64,000 nucleotides of DNA from Agapanthus africanus (GCA_030015575.1 JASDDO010000006.1:323626361-323690360); one strand, 5' to 3'; positions 1-14,009 are shown, counted from the stretch's first letter. Notes: generated by a model not told the origin, from the letters alone. Made by a program: numbers and translations.

Positions 1-3000
1 GCCAGGCTCACATCGTCATCATCACGCGCTTCTTGCCCCGGAGTACCTTACCGGGTCCACCATGTACCCGAAACGGTTCATCCGTCTCCTCGAATCGGGT
101 CTCGAAATCCATCAGCAAACTCATGGTGGACGACTCATACATCATGGGAAAAACCGCACTTTTTATTTAAAAAGAGAGAAATCAGTTTATATAAGTTTTG
201 CGGTTTTCCCGCCAAATCCAGAAAATTTCATGGAAATCCGAATCCAAATCGTCAATAGCATGTAAAAACCATGAATATAGGCATAACAATGAATAACAGT
301 ATGCATGAAGTGACAAGTAATAACTACAATGTTAAGCTGGCATATAAGACAGGCACACTAATATCATGTCAAATTACTAACAAGCTAAGTCAAGCAATAA
401 TATTTTCTAAGGTGTACGTGACATGGCAATTACCGATGAAGATGTGTGTGAGCCGGCAAGTAAATGTACGTGGTACATACGCATCATCGGTAATGGTGCT
501 GGTGTCCTAACAATATGATATCAACATTGCAATAAGAAATTATAACATAAGTATGCGAAGCGAACCACAATAATAAGCGGGAGCTGAATACTAGACGCAA
601 CTGTAACTAACCTGCATTAATCTAATATAAGTCCTACAAATGGTGCCTTTTGAAATAACTCGAATCATGGGGTTTTGAAAATAGGGGCTACGGTGTTTTT
701 ATGAAAAGATACGTCTTTTGAAATATCCGTAGGATCCCTTAGGCTGTCTTTTAAAATACCCACGATTCGTTAATTTTTGAAATAGGTAAGAATCGAATCT
801 AATCTAACAACTAAACTAAACTAAAGGGCTAAGCTAACAAGCTAGACTACAGGTAAGGAAACCGCCTAACATCTGAGTCGATCCATATACATACCTGTAT
901 ATATATTAGTCGGTGATCCCGCCTCAATAATATCATATCCGATACCATATCTACAATCAGCCATCCCAAGTCAAGAGTGCGGATCAATCATCAAGATATA
1001 GCTCGTACGTAAATCCGTCGTACGGCATCCCCAAATCTGGGTACGGGTCAATATCATATTTCTCACACCATTCCTCTGGTATCCTCTTTATTCAAGATCA
1101 TAGTCTAGGGTACTGACCTATGTCTAGTACAATACTAATATCCTCAACATACTCATGATCTGACTACAGATCGACAATCTCGTACAAACCGATACCGTCA
1201 GCACATAGCATCATCAAGGGTATACATCGCCCGATACGGCCTAATATCAATATCCTAGCATATCATGCCTCATATCACGATCACATGTCGACCATTTTAT
1301 TTATAACACTATTCACCCGTATCGCCGCCCCAAGATGCGCTATAACACCAGGGCGTACCTTAAGTACGAATCCTGCCATATCACCGATATCACAACCACA
1401 AAACAAATCTCATCGACTCAGCTCAATCCCAAGTATCATCATCAAATCCGTATGTGAACACATAGTCCCATACCCATGTGATCACATAAGTATAAAGAAT
1501 CCCATGAGCACATATAAATAGGAATGTATGCAAGTATGTAGGTGTGTATGTGTAGTGCAATACTACCCTAGGGTTCGCAATACTAAAATAATCCAACACA
1601 CCAATATCCATCCTAAACATCGTTATTAATCCCAAATAACATATAATAAATTGTCGGTGTGTATACACATCCGTATACACCACCACGGACTGCGGGGGTG
1701 CTATACGCCATCCACCCGACTTCTCCCCGTAGATATAAATCTACTCACCTGGTCCTCGTTCGCCGGTGCCGACGTCGCCACGCGCTTGCTTGTCGTCTCG
1801 AAGTCCACATGAGGTACCTACATATCATAACGCACCATACCGCATTAAAATCCGACTCATGACCAAAACGACGCACGAATCCCGCATAGGTCAAAACCTA
1901 TGGTTGCTTTCGCAAATCGACCCAAAAACCCTCGACGTCGGCGTACAACGCCAAACCATCGAGAAAACTCCCAACACACTCATTTGTACAATTACAAGCA
2001 CTAATTATAATATAAAATAGCTTAAAATTCACAAAAACCCCAATTTCACTTAAAAAGTCATTTTTCCGAAAATCTAGCTAGCACAAATCACCGTTTTAGT
2101 ACAAAACTCGATGTATAAACGAACCTAGCATCCACAATATTCACTAAATATCATAACAAAGTCATATAAACCATTCCTATAATTTATTCTCATCAATTTG
2201 CATAAATTCCAAAATCCTAGTTTGCAAAAATATCAATTTTTAACACCTTTTAAAGCAAAATTCACAATTCAACAATTAAGCATGGTTTTCCATAACCTAA
2301 GATATTAAACCACTCATAATAATGTTAATGATGTCATAAAAACATAATTACATTTTTAACCCAATTATTTAACCAATTTTAAATAGCTAGTTAGCAAATT
2401 AGCGTAATTATCATAATTTTTAAACTAACAATTAACAACTAGCTACTAACTTTGTTTTAACAAGCCATAAGAGCCTAATACATTACACAACCATACACCA
2501 ATTTCACAAAACCCTAACTTGCATTCAAACCCTTTCTTGAATTTTATAACTAACAAAATCCAACCCAAACTATACATGAAACACTAAATTAGCACTAAAT
2601 TGAAGCCCAAAAAGCAAGTTAAACTCTTAAATTTGGTTTGTATAAAACACTAGATAGCAAAATAGAATAATTAATTTAATAATGGTGTGCTAAAAATCCT
2701 AGTTTAACTCAAACCATTCTCTTAAAGATCCTAGATGAAAATAACACCAATATTAATACTAAAACAACTTATTTAAAGAAATCTAACCATAAGAATTTAA
2801 ATGGGTAAGAATTATACCTCTAGATCTAGAGATCTAGCAAGAAATTTTGACTTCAAAGATGGCCTCCTAGCATCCAAAATCCATGCAAGAAAGGTTAAGA
2901 AGAATGGATGAAGGATGGGTTTGAAATTGTGAAGTTTAAATGGAATTTTGATGAGTTTAGAAGAAAAATGAGAGGGGAAATTTTAGGGCTGTTTATTGCA

Positions 3001-3672
3001 GGAATTTCGGCTGAGGAGGGAGTGGGGAGAGGTGTGGGGGAGTTGTGGAAAAGAATCCAAGTCGAAGCCCCTCCCAAATTACCATAATACCCCCACCTAC
3101 TTTACTATATATAAAAACCTTATTTTAACCCATTTCACATGATTTAAGGTCAAAAAGAGGGAAATAAAATTCTTGGGCTGCTACAATAATGTGGGGCCGG
3201 CCAAGGGGAGTGAGGGTGAGTGTGAGAGACTTTATAAAAAAATTCTATGCAAAAAGACCCCCCACAATACCATATTTGCAAGTTTTAGTTCAAAATAACT
3301 ATATTTTTGTTTTCCATAAAATAAATCAATTAAAACTTGAAATAAAATACTAAAAAATTATATTACAACTAGATTTTAATTAACATGATTTTAAAGATTA
3401 AAATTAGCCCATTTAAATTTGTATTTATCGCTAATTTAATGTATTTTCTTACCAGCTTAAAATAATATTAAAATAATTAATTTCGGAAAAAATTTCAGAA
3501 AATTTGAAATTTCAGCAGTGGCTCAATAAACACCAAATACTAGCAATTACATAGCTAGAATATTTATATTTAATTTTATAATAAAGATATTTGCATTTTG
3601 ACTTTTTACAGAAAACCTCCTTATTTTACCGTTTTTTCGAAATTTCACCGAAACGATTTTCAAAACGTTACA
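1..3672 (-). repeat. G1 3' LTR, truncated by the window edge
   Basis: This is the 3' LTR of G1 on the minus strand. Base 1 corresponds to base 7346 of the right LTR, so about 1.17 kb of this copy lies outside the window. It ends at the inner edge with AAACGTTACA, the complement of a TGTAACG start. It has small indels against the other copy, for example a 4-bp and a 5-bp difference around 380 and 556. The short open frames within it recur in both LTRs and show no protein signature. Confidence 0.85.
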
Positions 3673-3685
3673 ATCTTCCCCCTTA
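3673..3685 (-). other. G1 polypurine tract
   Basis: The minus strand reads AAGGGGGAAGA immediately before the TGTAACG start of the 3' LTR. This is the expected position and composition for the plus-strand DNA primer of a gypsy element and fixes the minus orientation. Confidence 0.75.
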
Positions 3686-6161
3686 AAGAAATTCGGTCCC
3701 CGAATTTAAATTAAAACTTCCCTCAAATACTAAAATATTTCAGCCAAAACCATCAAATCGCCGGGGCTCCGAAATCATAAATACATAAAACAAATCGTAG
3801 CGCAACGCATGCGCATGAAAAATGAGCATATAACTCAAATCAGAACTCCGTCAAGCATCCCGCAATCATCGGAGTCATGGGGAAGACATCAATACCAAAT
3901 CCAAAGCAAAACCAATATGATATAACTCGAAACTATACATGTAAAATATATTCAGGTACTGTCCTCTGACTAGTCCTGCTCAGTACGAAAACACATAGCA
4001 ATATCATAAAAACGTACTGCTCTATAAGAAAAATCAATCCCCAAAATACGCGTATGAATACTACGTGCGTCTTGTGCGCACGGAAATCAAAATCCAAATA
4101 TGTGCCATACATATGCACAGAAACAACATCTAAGTGCATCGGGTGTGCACGAAACATCTGTCATAGGCAACATGTGTGCCTGACAGCAAAATCAGGTGCA
4201 TCTGACATGCACGAAAAATCTTGATTTAGTGCATCTGGTGTGCACCAAAATCACACTTCAAAACATGTGCCCAACATGCGCGAAAATTCAAATCAGGTGT
4301 ATCCATCGTGCACGAAATCATGAAATCTAATATCAAGTGCCGAACATGCGCAAAATCAAATCAGGTGCACAAGGTGCACAAAACAAATATCGAACATCAC
4401 CATCGAAATCAAAGTCCAGGGCATCTAAATGCACAACATACGTAACACTGCACTGCAAGCATATATGAACTATACCACGTGCAAAAACCAAATCGTGTGC
4501 GTATATACGCACAAAATCAACTCAAATGTCTAAAACCGTAAAATCGCAAACATGTGAAACCAAGCACGAAAACGATATCAAGTGCAACACTGTGCAAAGA
4601 TCGTAAATTCTCAATCATCAAAATCAAATCATGCGAATCAATCACCCAAAATATCGAAATCAATAATGGCGGAATAGTACCGCTCAAGTGCATCCTCTAA
4701 GAATCTCGGACCAACTGTCGCGGTCACTAGTGGGACGTCTCGTCGATGATCATGAACTCTGGCCTGCTGGTGTGCGTAACACGACCACTCCTGGGTCCAA
4801 GTCTTCTCGTAATTTGTCCTAGAAAGGTCCTGTCGAGGTCTCTCCCAAATCTCGCCTCTGCCGAACTGTCCGAAAGTCATCGTTCCTTACTAGATCTGTT
4901 CTCGTTCCAGAACGGCTGCATACTCATCACGACTCCTTCTGAAAGGTAAATCCAAGTACCATGCCTCGGCATGCGCATCGCATCTCTGATGTCGGCGGAG
5001 TGGAACGTCATCTTATCTAGATCTGGTACGAACCTCTTACTTCACTTTCCTCTAATGTCGTCTTCTTTGGACTCGTCTCGTCGCGGCTGCATGGACTGAG
5101 CTCCAACGGCTATCCACGTATCTGGAGTCTCCCAAGAAATGCATCTCACCACCTAGCATCCGAATTAAGTCGAGCCATCCGATCGAGTCGTCAAAACCTC
5201 ATAATCCCCCAAGAGCTCAACATCTTGGGCACAGTTTAATAGCATCGAGTACATACCACAACATCGGTGGTCCAGCCGTAGAAGGGAAAACCCAAGCCTC
5301 ACTAATGGCGCCGTAGAACTTCCGCAAACCCGAAGGTTCAAAGGCTTTCACACGGTCATTAAGTCGAGTTAGGGTTTCATTCTTCTAGAGGGACCATAGA
5401 ATTGCCTGCATGTCTTTCCGACTACTTTAAACTTGGAATAATAGGTTTCTGACATTCGATCGTCTCTGTCGACTCCCAACGTCTCCGTGTGAAGTCGTCT
5501 CTAGCTGGAATCAATCTATCTGATGACCTCGCATCGGGGTAGGCGAACGATCCACATGTCCTAGTCATTCATCCTCGATGACTAGCGACCTTCTATCATC
5601 TCTTAGTACAACTCGTTCTGCACTAACGCCAGCATCTGGGGCAATATCTCGTCGTTCGCAGCAATAACTGGCTCGCTCGTCTGCACGCTGAACAGTGCCT
5701 CGACCATCATGAATAAGCAACACACCAACGGTCATCAAAATCTGGCCGGCCTCTGTCAGTGGCCCAATCCTCTGATACTGATCGGCACGTCCGAGAAATC
5801 TCATAAAGGCGATCCGCCAAACGCTCATGGCGCGGAAACACAGTAAAAAGACACATCTCCGCAATCGAGTGTCGCCGGAATTTCGCCCTGGTCAGTCCTC
5901 GTTCGTGACGAGCTCGTGCTGACCACAACTCTAGCCGTAGCTCTTCCTGCCCGTAATCGTGGCAGCAAAACCATAACTGGTACTGATGAGGCTAGATCGG
6001 AATGAATATAATACTGAGCAAAGAAATGTACATCCTAAGGCTTCTTAAGTGGAGTAGCGTATCGTAAATATGCCGCGGAACATACCCATGGTACGTCACT
6101 CTACTTTAGTCACCTATTCCATCAACCAAGGGTCATCCTACGCTCCGAAGGTAAAACCTAA
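3686..6161 (-). other. G1 internal region, no recognisable gag-pol
   Basis: This 2.5-kb interior lacks the motifs of gypsy proteins: no CCHC knuckle, no D-S/T-G protease, no FIDD or YVDD RT box and no integrase HHCC/DDE pattern. The longest minus-strand open frames are about 70-100 codons (5565-5864, 5707-5928, 4638-4880); they are arginine-rich or compositionally ordinary and I do not recognise them. They may be decayed gag remnants, but nothing in them proves it. The PBS-proximal part (5500-6160) is more GC-rich than the PPT-proximal part, which is dominated by degenerate GTGCA-containing repeats. Confidence 0.55.
4060..4570. repeat. Degenerate tandem repeats built on GTGCA...TGCAC
   Basis: Imperfect units of roughly 30-45 bp recur here, each with a variant of GGTGCATCTGGTGTGCACGA followed by AAATC. 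Clear units lie near 4131, 4193, 4230, 4297 and 4365. GTGCA and TGCAC pair with each other, so each unit can form a small hairpin on either strand. They lie in the G1 interior near its 3' end. Confidence 0.55.
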
Positions 6162-6175
6162 CGCTTTGATACCAA
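6162..6175 (-). other. G1 primer binding site (tRNA-iMet type)
   Basis: On the minus strand, three bases after the 5' LTR, the sequence is TTGGTATCAAAGC. It matches the plant initiator-Met primer site TGGTATCAGAGC with one mismatch. It marks the right-hand LTR as the 5' LTR. Confidence 0.8.
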
Positions 6176-6178
6176 CTT

Positions 6179-9100
6179 TGTCACGACCCGAAAGTACGGA
6201 ACATGACCGGCACTTAAACTACGAACGTCTCGAGGCATACGTAATCTAAGTAAACCGAAAACCCAGAAATCCAAACCAAGAAAGATGTAGAGTGCAGGAA
6301 AAACCAACTTAAAGCAAGTAATTTCAATAGCATAAGCCGAATTAGGCGGTTTTGAAAACATCAAAAATTTCCCGAAAATTTCGGCAGAGTCTCCTTTGTA
6401 AATACTGGCCCCCAAATGGGATACAACATGAATAGTATACGAAATAAATAAAAAGGCATTCCCAAGCGGGAGTTAGCTCTTCGTCAATCGACGGTCACAA
6501 CCACACAAGCAATATAATATACAACGCCAAGGGCGAGGATCAAAATTCAAAAGGAAACTCAAAAACTACAAGAAAACCACGAAAATACAACGCGCGACTC
6601 TAAGGTCGAAAGAATAAACATCACTGGTTTCTATCTCAAATAAATACATGTTTGGTTGATGGAACTTCTAGATACAACAGAATAATAATATACAAGATAT
6701 AAAATGGAGGTACGATACAAGTAAACCCACCTACTAGCAAATCACCCGAAGGAAACTATGCCCGCAAGCCGTAAAAAAACCTGTACGGCAAACCTGCAAG
6801 AAACTAAGGCACAACGGGGGTGAGTTGCCAACTCGTGAATAGAAAAATATCTACGCACAGAAATCGCATAAATAATGCAACCTAGGTCAATGATCATAAT
6901 ATATCCTCAAATATATGAATAACACGTAGCCTATAACAAGGCTAGGGTAAATATCTAACCCGAGTGTAATCTCATGTGCCCGTGTCAGTGCCTCAAGTAG
7001 CAATATATCATATGAATGAGGTATGAATGCATGAAAACAGAATACATGTAAATGAAGAACCGTTTTCATAATTTAGTGAGATTTCCTTTGTATTTTTAAA
7101 ATGAGGTATCATAATGAAATCAGCATAAAACAGTGCCTAGTATCGGCACAAAACGTAATCCCAATATCTCGATATCTCTGTATCACAGTCTCTGTACCTC
7201 AATATCTCGAAATCTCAATGTCTCAATCACAATATCTAGGGCGCCGTCAGTCCAGACCGGCCCCTACCATCCATCTCAAGACCACGACGGTATCCTCTGG
7301 ATATCCGACGCGTCGGGTAAAATCACCGGTAGGTAGTGCTCCCCTGCCAGGCTCACATCGTCATCATCACGCGCTTCTTGCCCCGGGGTACCTTACCGGG
7401 TCCACCATGTACCCGAAACGGTTCATCCGTCTCCTCGAATCGGGTCTCGAAATCCATCAGCAAACTCATGGTGGACGACTCATACATCATGGGAAAAACC
7501 GCACTTTTTATTTAAAAAGAGAGAAATCAGTTTATATAAGTTTTGCGGTTTTCCCCCCAAATCCAGAAAATTTCATGGAAATCCAAATCCAAATCATCAA
7601 TAGCATGTAAAAACCATAAATATAGGCATAACAATGAATAACAGTATGCATGAAGTGACAAGTAATAACTACAATGTTAAGCTGGCATATAAGGCAGGCA
7701 CACTAATATCATGTCAAATTACTAACTAACAAGCTAAGTCAAGCAATAATATTTTCTAAGGTGTACGTGACATGGCAATTACCGATGAAGATGTATGTGA
7801 GCCGGCAAGTAAGTGTACGTGGTACATACGCATCATCGGTAATGGTGCTGGTGTCCTAACAATATGATATCAACATTGCAATAAGAAATTATAACATAAG
7901 TATGCGATGCGAAGCGAACCACAATAATAAGCGGGAGCTGAATACTAGACGCAACTGTAACTAACCTGCATTAATCTAATATAAGTCCTACAAATGGTGC
8001 CTTTTGAAATAACACGAATCATGGGGTTTTGAAAATAGGGGCTACGGTGTTTTTATGAAAAGATACGTCTTTTGAAATATCCGTAGGATCCCTTGGGCTG
8101 TCTTTTAAAATACCCACGATTCGTTAGTTTTTGAAATAGGTAAGAATCGAATCTAATCTAACAACTAAACTAAACTAAAGGGCTAAGCTAACAAGCTGGA
8201 CTACAGGTAAGGAAACCGTCTAACATCTGAGTCGATCCATATACATACCTGTATATATATTAGTCGGTGATCCCGCCTCAATAATATCATATCCGATACC
8301 ATATCTACAATCAGCCATCCCAAGTCAAGAGTGCGGATCAATCATCAAGATATAGCTCGTACGTAAATCCGTCGTACGGCATCCCCAAATCTGGGTACGG
8401 GTCAATATCATATTCCTCACACCATTCCTCTGGTATCCTCTTTATTCAAGATCATAGTCTAGGGTACTGACCTATGTCTAGTACAATACTAATATCCTCA
8501 ATATACTCATGATCTGACTACAGATCGACAATCTCGTACAAACCGATACCGTCGGCACATAGCATCATCAAGGGTATACATCGCCCGATACGGCCTAATA
8601 TTAATATCCTAGCATATCATGCCTCATATCACGATCACATGTCGACCATTTTATTTATAACACTATTCACCCGTATCGCCGCCCCAAGATCCGCTATAAC
8701 ACCAGGGCGTACCTTAAGTATGAGTCCTGCCATATCACCGATATCACAACCACAAAACAAATCTCATCGACTCAGCTCAATCCCAAGTATCATCCTCAAA
8801 TCTGTATGTGAACACATAGTCCCATACCCATGTGATCACATAACTATAAAGAATTCCATGAGCACATATAAATAGGAATGTATGCAAGTATGTAGGTGTG
8901 TATGTGTAGTGCAATACTACCCTAGGGTTCGCAACACTAAAATAATCCAACACACCAATATCCATCCTAAACATCGTTATTAATCCCAAATAACATATAA
9001 TAAATTGTTGGTGTGTATACGCATCCGTATACACCACCACGGACTGCGGGGGTGCTATACGCCATCCACCCGACTTCTCCCCGTAGATATAAATCTACTC

Positions 9101-11029
9101 ACCTGGTCCTCGTTCGCCGGTGCCGACGTCGCCATGCGCTTGCTTGTCGTCTCGAAGTCCACATGGGGTACCTACATATCATAACGCACCATACCGCATT
9201 AAAATCCGACTCATGACCAAAACGACGCACGAATCCCGCATAGGTCAAAACCTATGGTTGCTTTCGCAAATCGACCCAAAAACCCTCGACGTCGGCGTAC
9301 AACGCCAAACCATCGAGAAAACTCCCAACACACTCATTTGTACAATTACAAGCACTAATTATAATATAAAATAGCTTAAAATTCACAAAAACCCCAATTT
9401 CACTTAAAAAGTCATTTTTCCGAAAATTTAGCAAGCACAAATCACCGTTTTAGTACAAAACTCGATGTATAAACGAACCTAGCATCCACAATATTCACTA
9501 AATATCATAACAAAGTCATATAAACCATTCCTATAATTTATTCTCATCAATATGCATAAATTCCAAAATCCTAGTTTGCAAAAATATCAATTTTTAACAC
9601 CTTTTAAAGCAAAATTCACAATTCAATAATTAAGCTTGGTTTTGCATAACCTAAGATATTAAACCACTCATAATAATGTTAATGATGTCATAAAAACATA
9701 ATTACATTTTTAACCCAATTATTTAACCAATTTTAAATAGCTAGTTAGCAAATTAGCGTAATTATCATAATTTTTAAACTAACAATTAACAACTAGCTAC
9801 TGACTTTGTTTTAACAAGCCATAAGAGCCTAATACATTACACAACCATACACCAATTTCACAAAACCCTAACTTGCATTCAAACCCTTTCTTGAATTTTA
9901 TAACTAACAAAATCCAACCCAAACTATACATGAAACACTAAATTAGCACTAATTTGAAGCCCAAAAAGCAAGTTAAACTCTTAGATTTGGTTTGTATAAA
10001 ACACTAGATAGCAAAATAGAATAATTAACTTAATAATGGTGTGCTAAAAATCCTAGTTTAACTCAAACCATTCTCTTAAAGATCCTAGATGAAAATAGCA
10101 CCAATATTAACACTAAAACAACTCATTTAAAGAAATCTAACCATAAGAATTTAAATGGGTAAGAATTATACCTCTAGATCTAGAGATCTAGCAAGAAATT
10201 TTGACTCCAAAGATGGCCTCCTAGCATCCAAAATCCATGCAAGAAAGGTTAAGAAGAATGGATGAAGGATGGGCTTGAAATTGTGAAGTTTAAATGGAAT
10301 TTTGATGAGTTTAGAAGAAAAATGAGAGGGGAAATTTTGGGGCTGTTTATTGCAGGAATTTCGGCTGAAGAGGGAGTGGGGAGAGGTGTGGGGGGAGTTG
10401 TGGAAAAGAATCCAAGTCAAAGCCCCTCCTAAATTAGCATAATACCCCCACCTATTTTACTATATATAAAAACCTTATTTTAACACATTTCTCACATGAT
10501 TTAAGGTCAGAAAGAGGGAAATAAAATTCTTGGGCTGCTACAATAGTGTGGGGCCGGCCAAGGGGAGTGAGGGTGAGTGTGAGAGACTTTACAAAAAAAT
10601 TCTATGCAAAAAGACCCCCCACAATACCATATTTGCAAGTTTTAGTTCAAAATAACTATATTTTTGTTTTCCATAAAATAAATCAATTAAAACTTGAAAT
10701 AAAATACTAAAAAATTATATTACAACTAGATTTTAATTAACATGATTTTAAAGATTAAAATTAGCCCATTTAAATTTGTATTTATCGCTAATTTAATGTA
10801 TTTTCTTACCGGCTTAAAATAATATTAAAATAATTAATTTCGGAAAAAATTTCAGAAAATTTGAAATTTCAGCAGTGGCTCAATAAACACCAAATACTAG
10901 CAATTATATAGCTAGAATATTTATATTTAATTTTATAATAAAGATATTTGCATTTTGATTTTTTACAGAAAACCCCCTTATTTTACCGTTTTTTCGAAAT
11001 TTCACCGAAACGATTTTCAAAACGTTACA
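6179..11029 (-). repeat. G1 5' LTR, complete, 4,851 bp
   Basis: Runs from TGTCACGACCCG on the plus strand to AACGTTACA, so both strands start with TG and end with CA. It carries the same AT-rich body as the left copy. Open frames such as 7101-7610 and 9120-9374 recur in the other LTR, cross-read one another and contain no domain, so I do not call genes here. Confidence 0.85.
7531..7540 (-). promoter_or_regulatory. Candidate TATA box in G1 5' LTR
   Basis: The minus strand reads CTTATATAAA about 3.5 kb into the LTR and about 1.35 kb before the PBS side. It is conserved in the left LTR near 186-195. Only the motif and orientation support it. Confidence 0.35.
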
Positions 11030-11773
11030 ATTATGTGATGGTTCAAGTCAAAATGGCCATATCATTTCATGCACTCATTTTGCAAAAAACAAGCAAGCAA
11101 GCAAAAGACTTTGCCATGAAATGTTAGCTATTGTAATGATGATGGTCAACTAGTCCAACCTAGTCAACTGGTCAACAAAGTCAACAAGTTAACAAAGTCA
11201 ACCCCTCATCACAACCATGACACAATAATACTTAATTAATATTATCATTAATCATATTTCTTATTCTCATTAGGGTTTAGCAAAAGTCAATGGTCAACAG
11301 TGAACAGTCAACAGTCAACAACCCCAATGAGAATCCTCTGCCTCTGTCTCTCTGTCAACTGTGCATACACACCCGCATCCGCGTTCCGAGGAACACGAAT
11401 ACAAACGAGATAAAACCAATCCCAAAATGTACACTAGGATATGGCTTAAACCAAAACCCGCTAGTGTTAACTGTCCGGACACCAAACGTGCACAAGTGCA
11501 CGGATGTGACCGAACCCTGTCGCAAAACCATGCAACCTCTACTCTTTTGCCTAAAGGCGAATAGCTTTCTGTGTGGGACTCTAAAGACTCGACACTACGC
11601 TGGCAGTGGGTTTAACCATAGACCGCAAGCGGCACTAGCTGTGCGTAACAGTCCCCAGGTAGATGCCGACAAGAAGACGGACGAGGTGAAAACCATCTGA
11701 ACTCCTACTGAGCCTGAATGTGACAATCTTCGTACAGTCCGGTCTGTTCGTCTGATACATCGCATGGCGGGCC
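11030..11773 (-). repeat. Copia X LTR, segment 1 (interrupted by G1 and A)
   Basis: This segment aligns with 62710-63495 of the Y LTR, sharing the run of GTCAAC repeats, the GTGCACGGATGTGACC region and the CGCATGGCGGGCC end. G1 inserted at its left edge: the Y copy reads CTTATGTGATGG where this one resumes with ATTATGTGATGG. Element A inserted at its right edge, in GGGCC. It is LTR DNA of a minus-strand Angela-like copia whose other half lies outside the window. Confidence 0.8.
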
Positions 11774-13995
11774 TGTAGGGTTCCTAGGCACTCTCAAGAG
11801 GTCTCACAAGGCATCAACCATGCCAATTTCAAATTTTACGGGTGCCGAGAAACCCTAATACGGATCGTTAACTAGAAATTTAGGCGATAAACAAATCTAG
11901 TTAACAACTTAACTAAAGATAAGAAGTTACAACCTTTGTAGATCCGGATATCCACTTCCTTGGCTCCACGTAGGCGTCCTCTCGCTGTCCATCTCGAATC
12001 CCGGACTCAATCGTCGGCTTGATCGGAGAAATGGGCGGACTAGGTCGTCGGCTTCGTGCCGAAGATGATCTACGTCGAGGCATCACAAGTTCAAGCTCCG
12101 ACTTCACAAATTTGTGAAATTTGTGAAGAAAACACCCAAAACAACTTGGCAAGAGGTAGAGGGTGAAGAAATAGGAGGTGGGTTCACTTTGGAATTGGAT
12201 TTCTCACTTTAGATCTCAAGTTGCCATTGATGGCATCAAGCTTTCTATCTTGAAGAAGAAGATGATGAAGCTAGAATTATGATAAGTGTTGTTAAAAGAA
12301 TAATAAAAATGAATACTTATCATCTTCTAACCTTGGTTAAGTGTAGAGAATAGACCATGGTCAAGTGAGAATGGTTAGGGTTAAGGATGATGACAAAATG
12401 GTCACTTTAGTCAAAGCTTCATGAAGCTTCATCAAGCTTCATGAAAGAAACCATTTTGTTATCTTTTATTTATTTATCAAAAAAGAATAGATAAATAAAT
12501 AAGTAAATAAATCAAAACCTTAACTATTATCATAACCATGGTTTAAGTCTTAACACAAAACCAATTTACATGCATCATCAAACATGACACATTGTAGTGC
12601 ACAAAAGTATATCACATATACAACTTGTGAACTACAAGTGAGAAAATCCTATTAAAGTGAACCAATACTAGTTAATGCAAAGTAATATATCAAATATATA
12701 ATTATACATTAAATCATTAAATCAACACTTGATTCAATGATCCGGTCATGTCGTACATAACCGACTAGTATCCAATGTATCGACTTATCGAATCAATCTA
12801 CGATTCGATAACTAGGTTATATCGCATATAACCAATCGAAACATTCATCGCGAGAATGAAATACGGTATCACATACACGCATCATTCTCGGTCCTGCACA
12901 TATCTCATATGCACTCTTATTTCATTTTGCTTGAGCCAGGAAACCTCTGTGTAGGACTCTAAAGACTCGTCAATACGCCGGTAGCAGATGATGATCATAT
13001 CAAGCACCCACAAGCCGCAAGCGGTCTGCTAAACGTAACGGCCATCCGGGTATTGAGCGATCAGAAGATCGACGAGCTAGCCCGCTCACACTCCTGTGAA
13101 TCCAACCAGTAACACTTACCGTACAGTCCGGTCTGTTTATCTGATATGTCGCATATCAAGTCTAGGGGTGGTAAACGTTAGACCCCAATAACCGATAAGT
13201 CGTGCCGATGTGAGGTTCATAACGGGTCGAGAAACTACTGGTAACACTTACCAGCAAATCTCTGATCAGCCCTGGCCAGGGACTTCCCTGTTACGGCCAA
13301 TCGAGCACTGCGCAGCATCAACCCCCAATACCGGGAGAGACGAAACCCCTCCTATCGCTCATTGCCTCCATATGACTCGGGACTGTACCCAAAGACCACC
13401 GTTTTGCACGCCCTCATGGACGTGGTAAGGTGGAGATCAAAGCACAGTGGGAATCACACAAGACTCTATGACGATCTCGGGTCTACAGACTAACCTGTAC
13501 AAGTGTCACCTGAGAACTGCCATCTGACGTGAGGTATAATACCATCTGGGAGTTCTCGGCGAGTCCGTCCAGTGTACCCAGTCTCCACTGAGCACCCGTA
13601 TACCATCTCTGATGTCAAACACCAATGGATATGGGATCATCCATCGCCCATCTCATGGGTCGAGAAGCGTATACGCTAGTCTACTCTGGTATATCGATGC
13701 CCTGTCTCGATACACCCACGACTAGGGACCTTGAAGGATGTACTTATAGACTACTATGTCCCCACTAGTATGATCTGCATCATAGTCCAGGTAGTCAAGT
13801 ACACATCCTAAGGGCTTTATCAACATGTAACTATAAGAAAGTTTAAAGAGACAAGTGTACATGTTAAGATAAAGAGTAACCAGATAGCATACTATCATAT
13901 CGAGCAAGAAAGTCATCTCTATATATGTCCAAGCATCCAATATAATATACATCATCTGTACAATACTGGCCTCTAGGGCATACATACAACTAACA
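11774..13995 (-). repeat. A 3' LTR
   Basis: 2,222 bp, the same length as the partner at 20159-22380, bounded by TGTAGGG and ACTAACA on the plus strand. Contains AT-rich stretches (12240-12720) and no gene. Confidence 0.93.
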
Positions 13996-14006
13996 ATCTC
14001 CCACTT
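13996..14006 (-). other. A polypurine tract
   Basis: The minus strand reads AAGTGGGAGAT directly before the LTR start TGTTAGTT, three bases after the pol stop codon. The identical tract is used by B, C and D. Confidence 0.85.
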
Positions 14007-14009
14007 GCA

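Larger units (their letters stand above)
1..11029 (-). mobile_element. G1: LARD-like non-autonomous Ty3/gypsy-type element (left end outside window)
   Basis: Bases 1-3672 repeat at 7346-11029 with about 1% difference by eye, and the right copy extends left to 6179, giving a complete 4,851-bp LTR. A tRNA-iMet-type primer site lies next to the inner edge of the right LTR and a polypurine tract next to the left LTR, both on the minus strand, so the element reads right to left. Only about 2.5 kb separates the LTRs and no protease, RT, RNase H or integrase motif is visible. Very long LTRs with a short non-coding interior are the hallmarks of LARDs, non-autonomous elements mobilised by gypsy proteins in trans. 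The element sits inside the X LTR; the expected TSD is ATTAT at 11030-11034, but the left flank is outside the window. The LARD label is inference. Confidence 0.8.

Noticed and set aside
7101..7610. 169-codon frame in the G1 LTR as a gene
   Set aside because: It lies wholly in LTR sequence, its second half recurs at 62-265, the N-terminal part is simple ATCTC-like repeat, and there is no domain.
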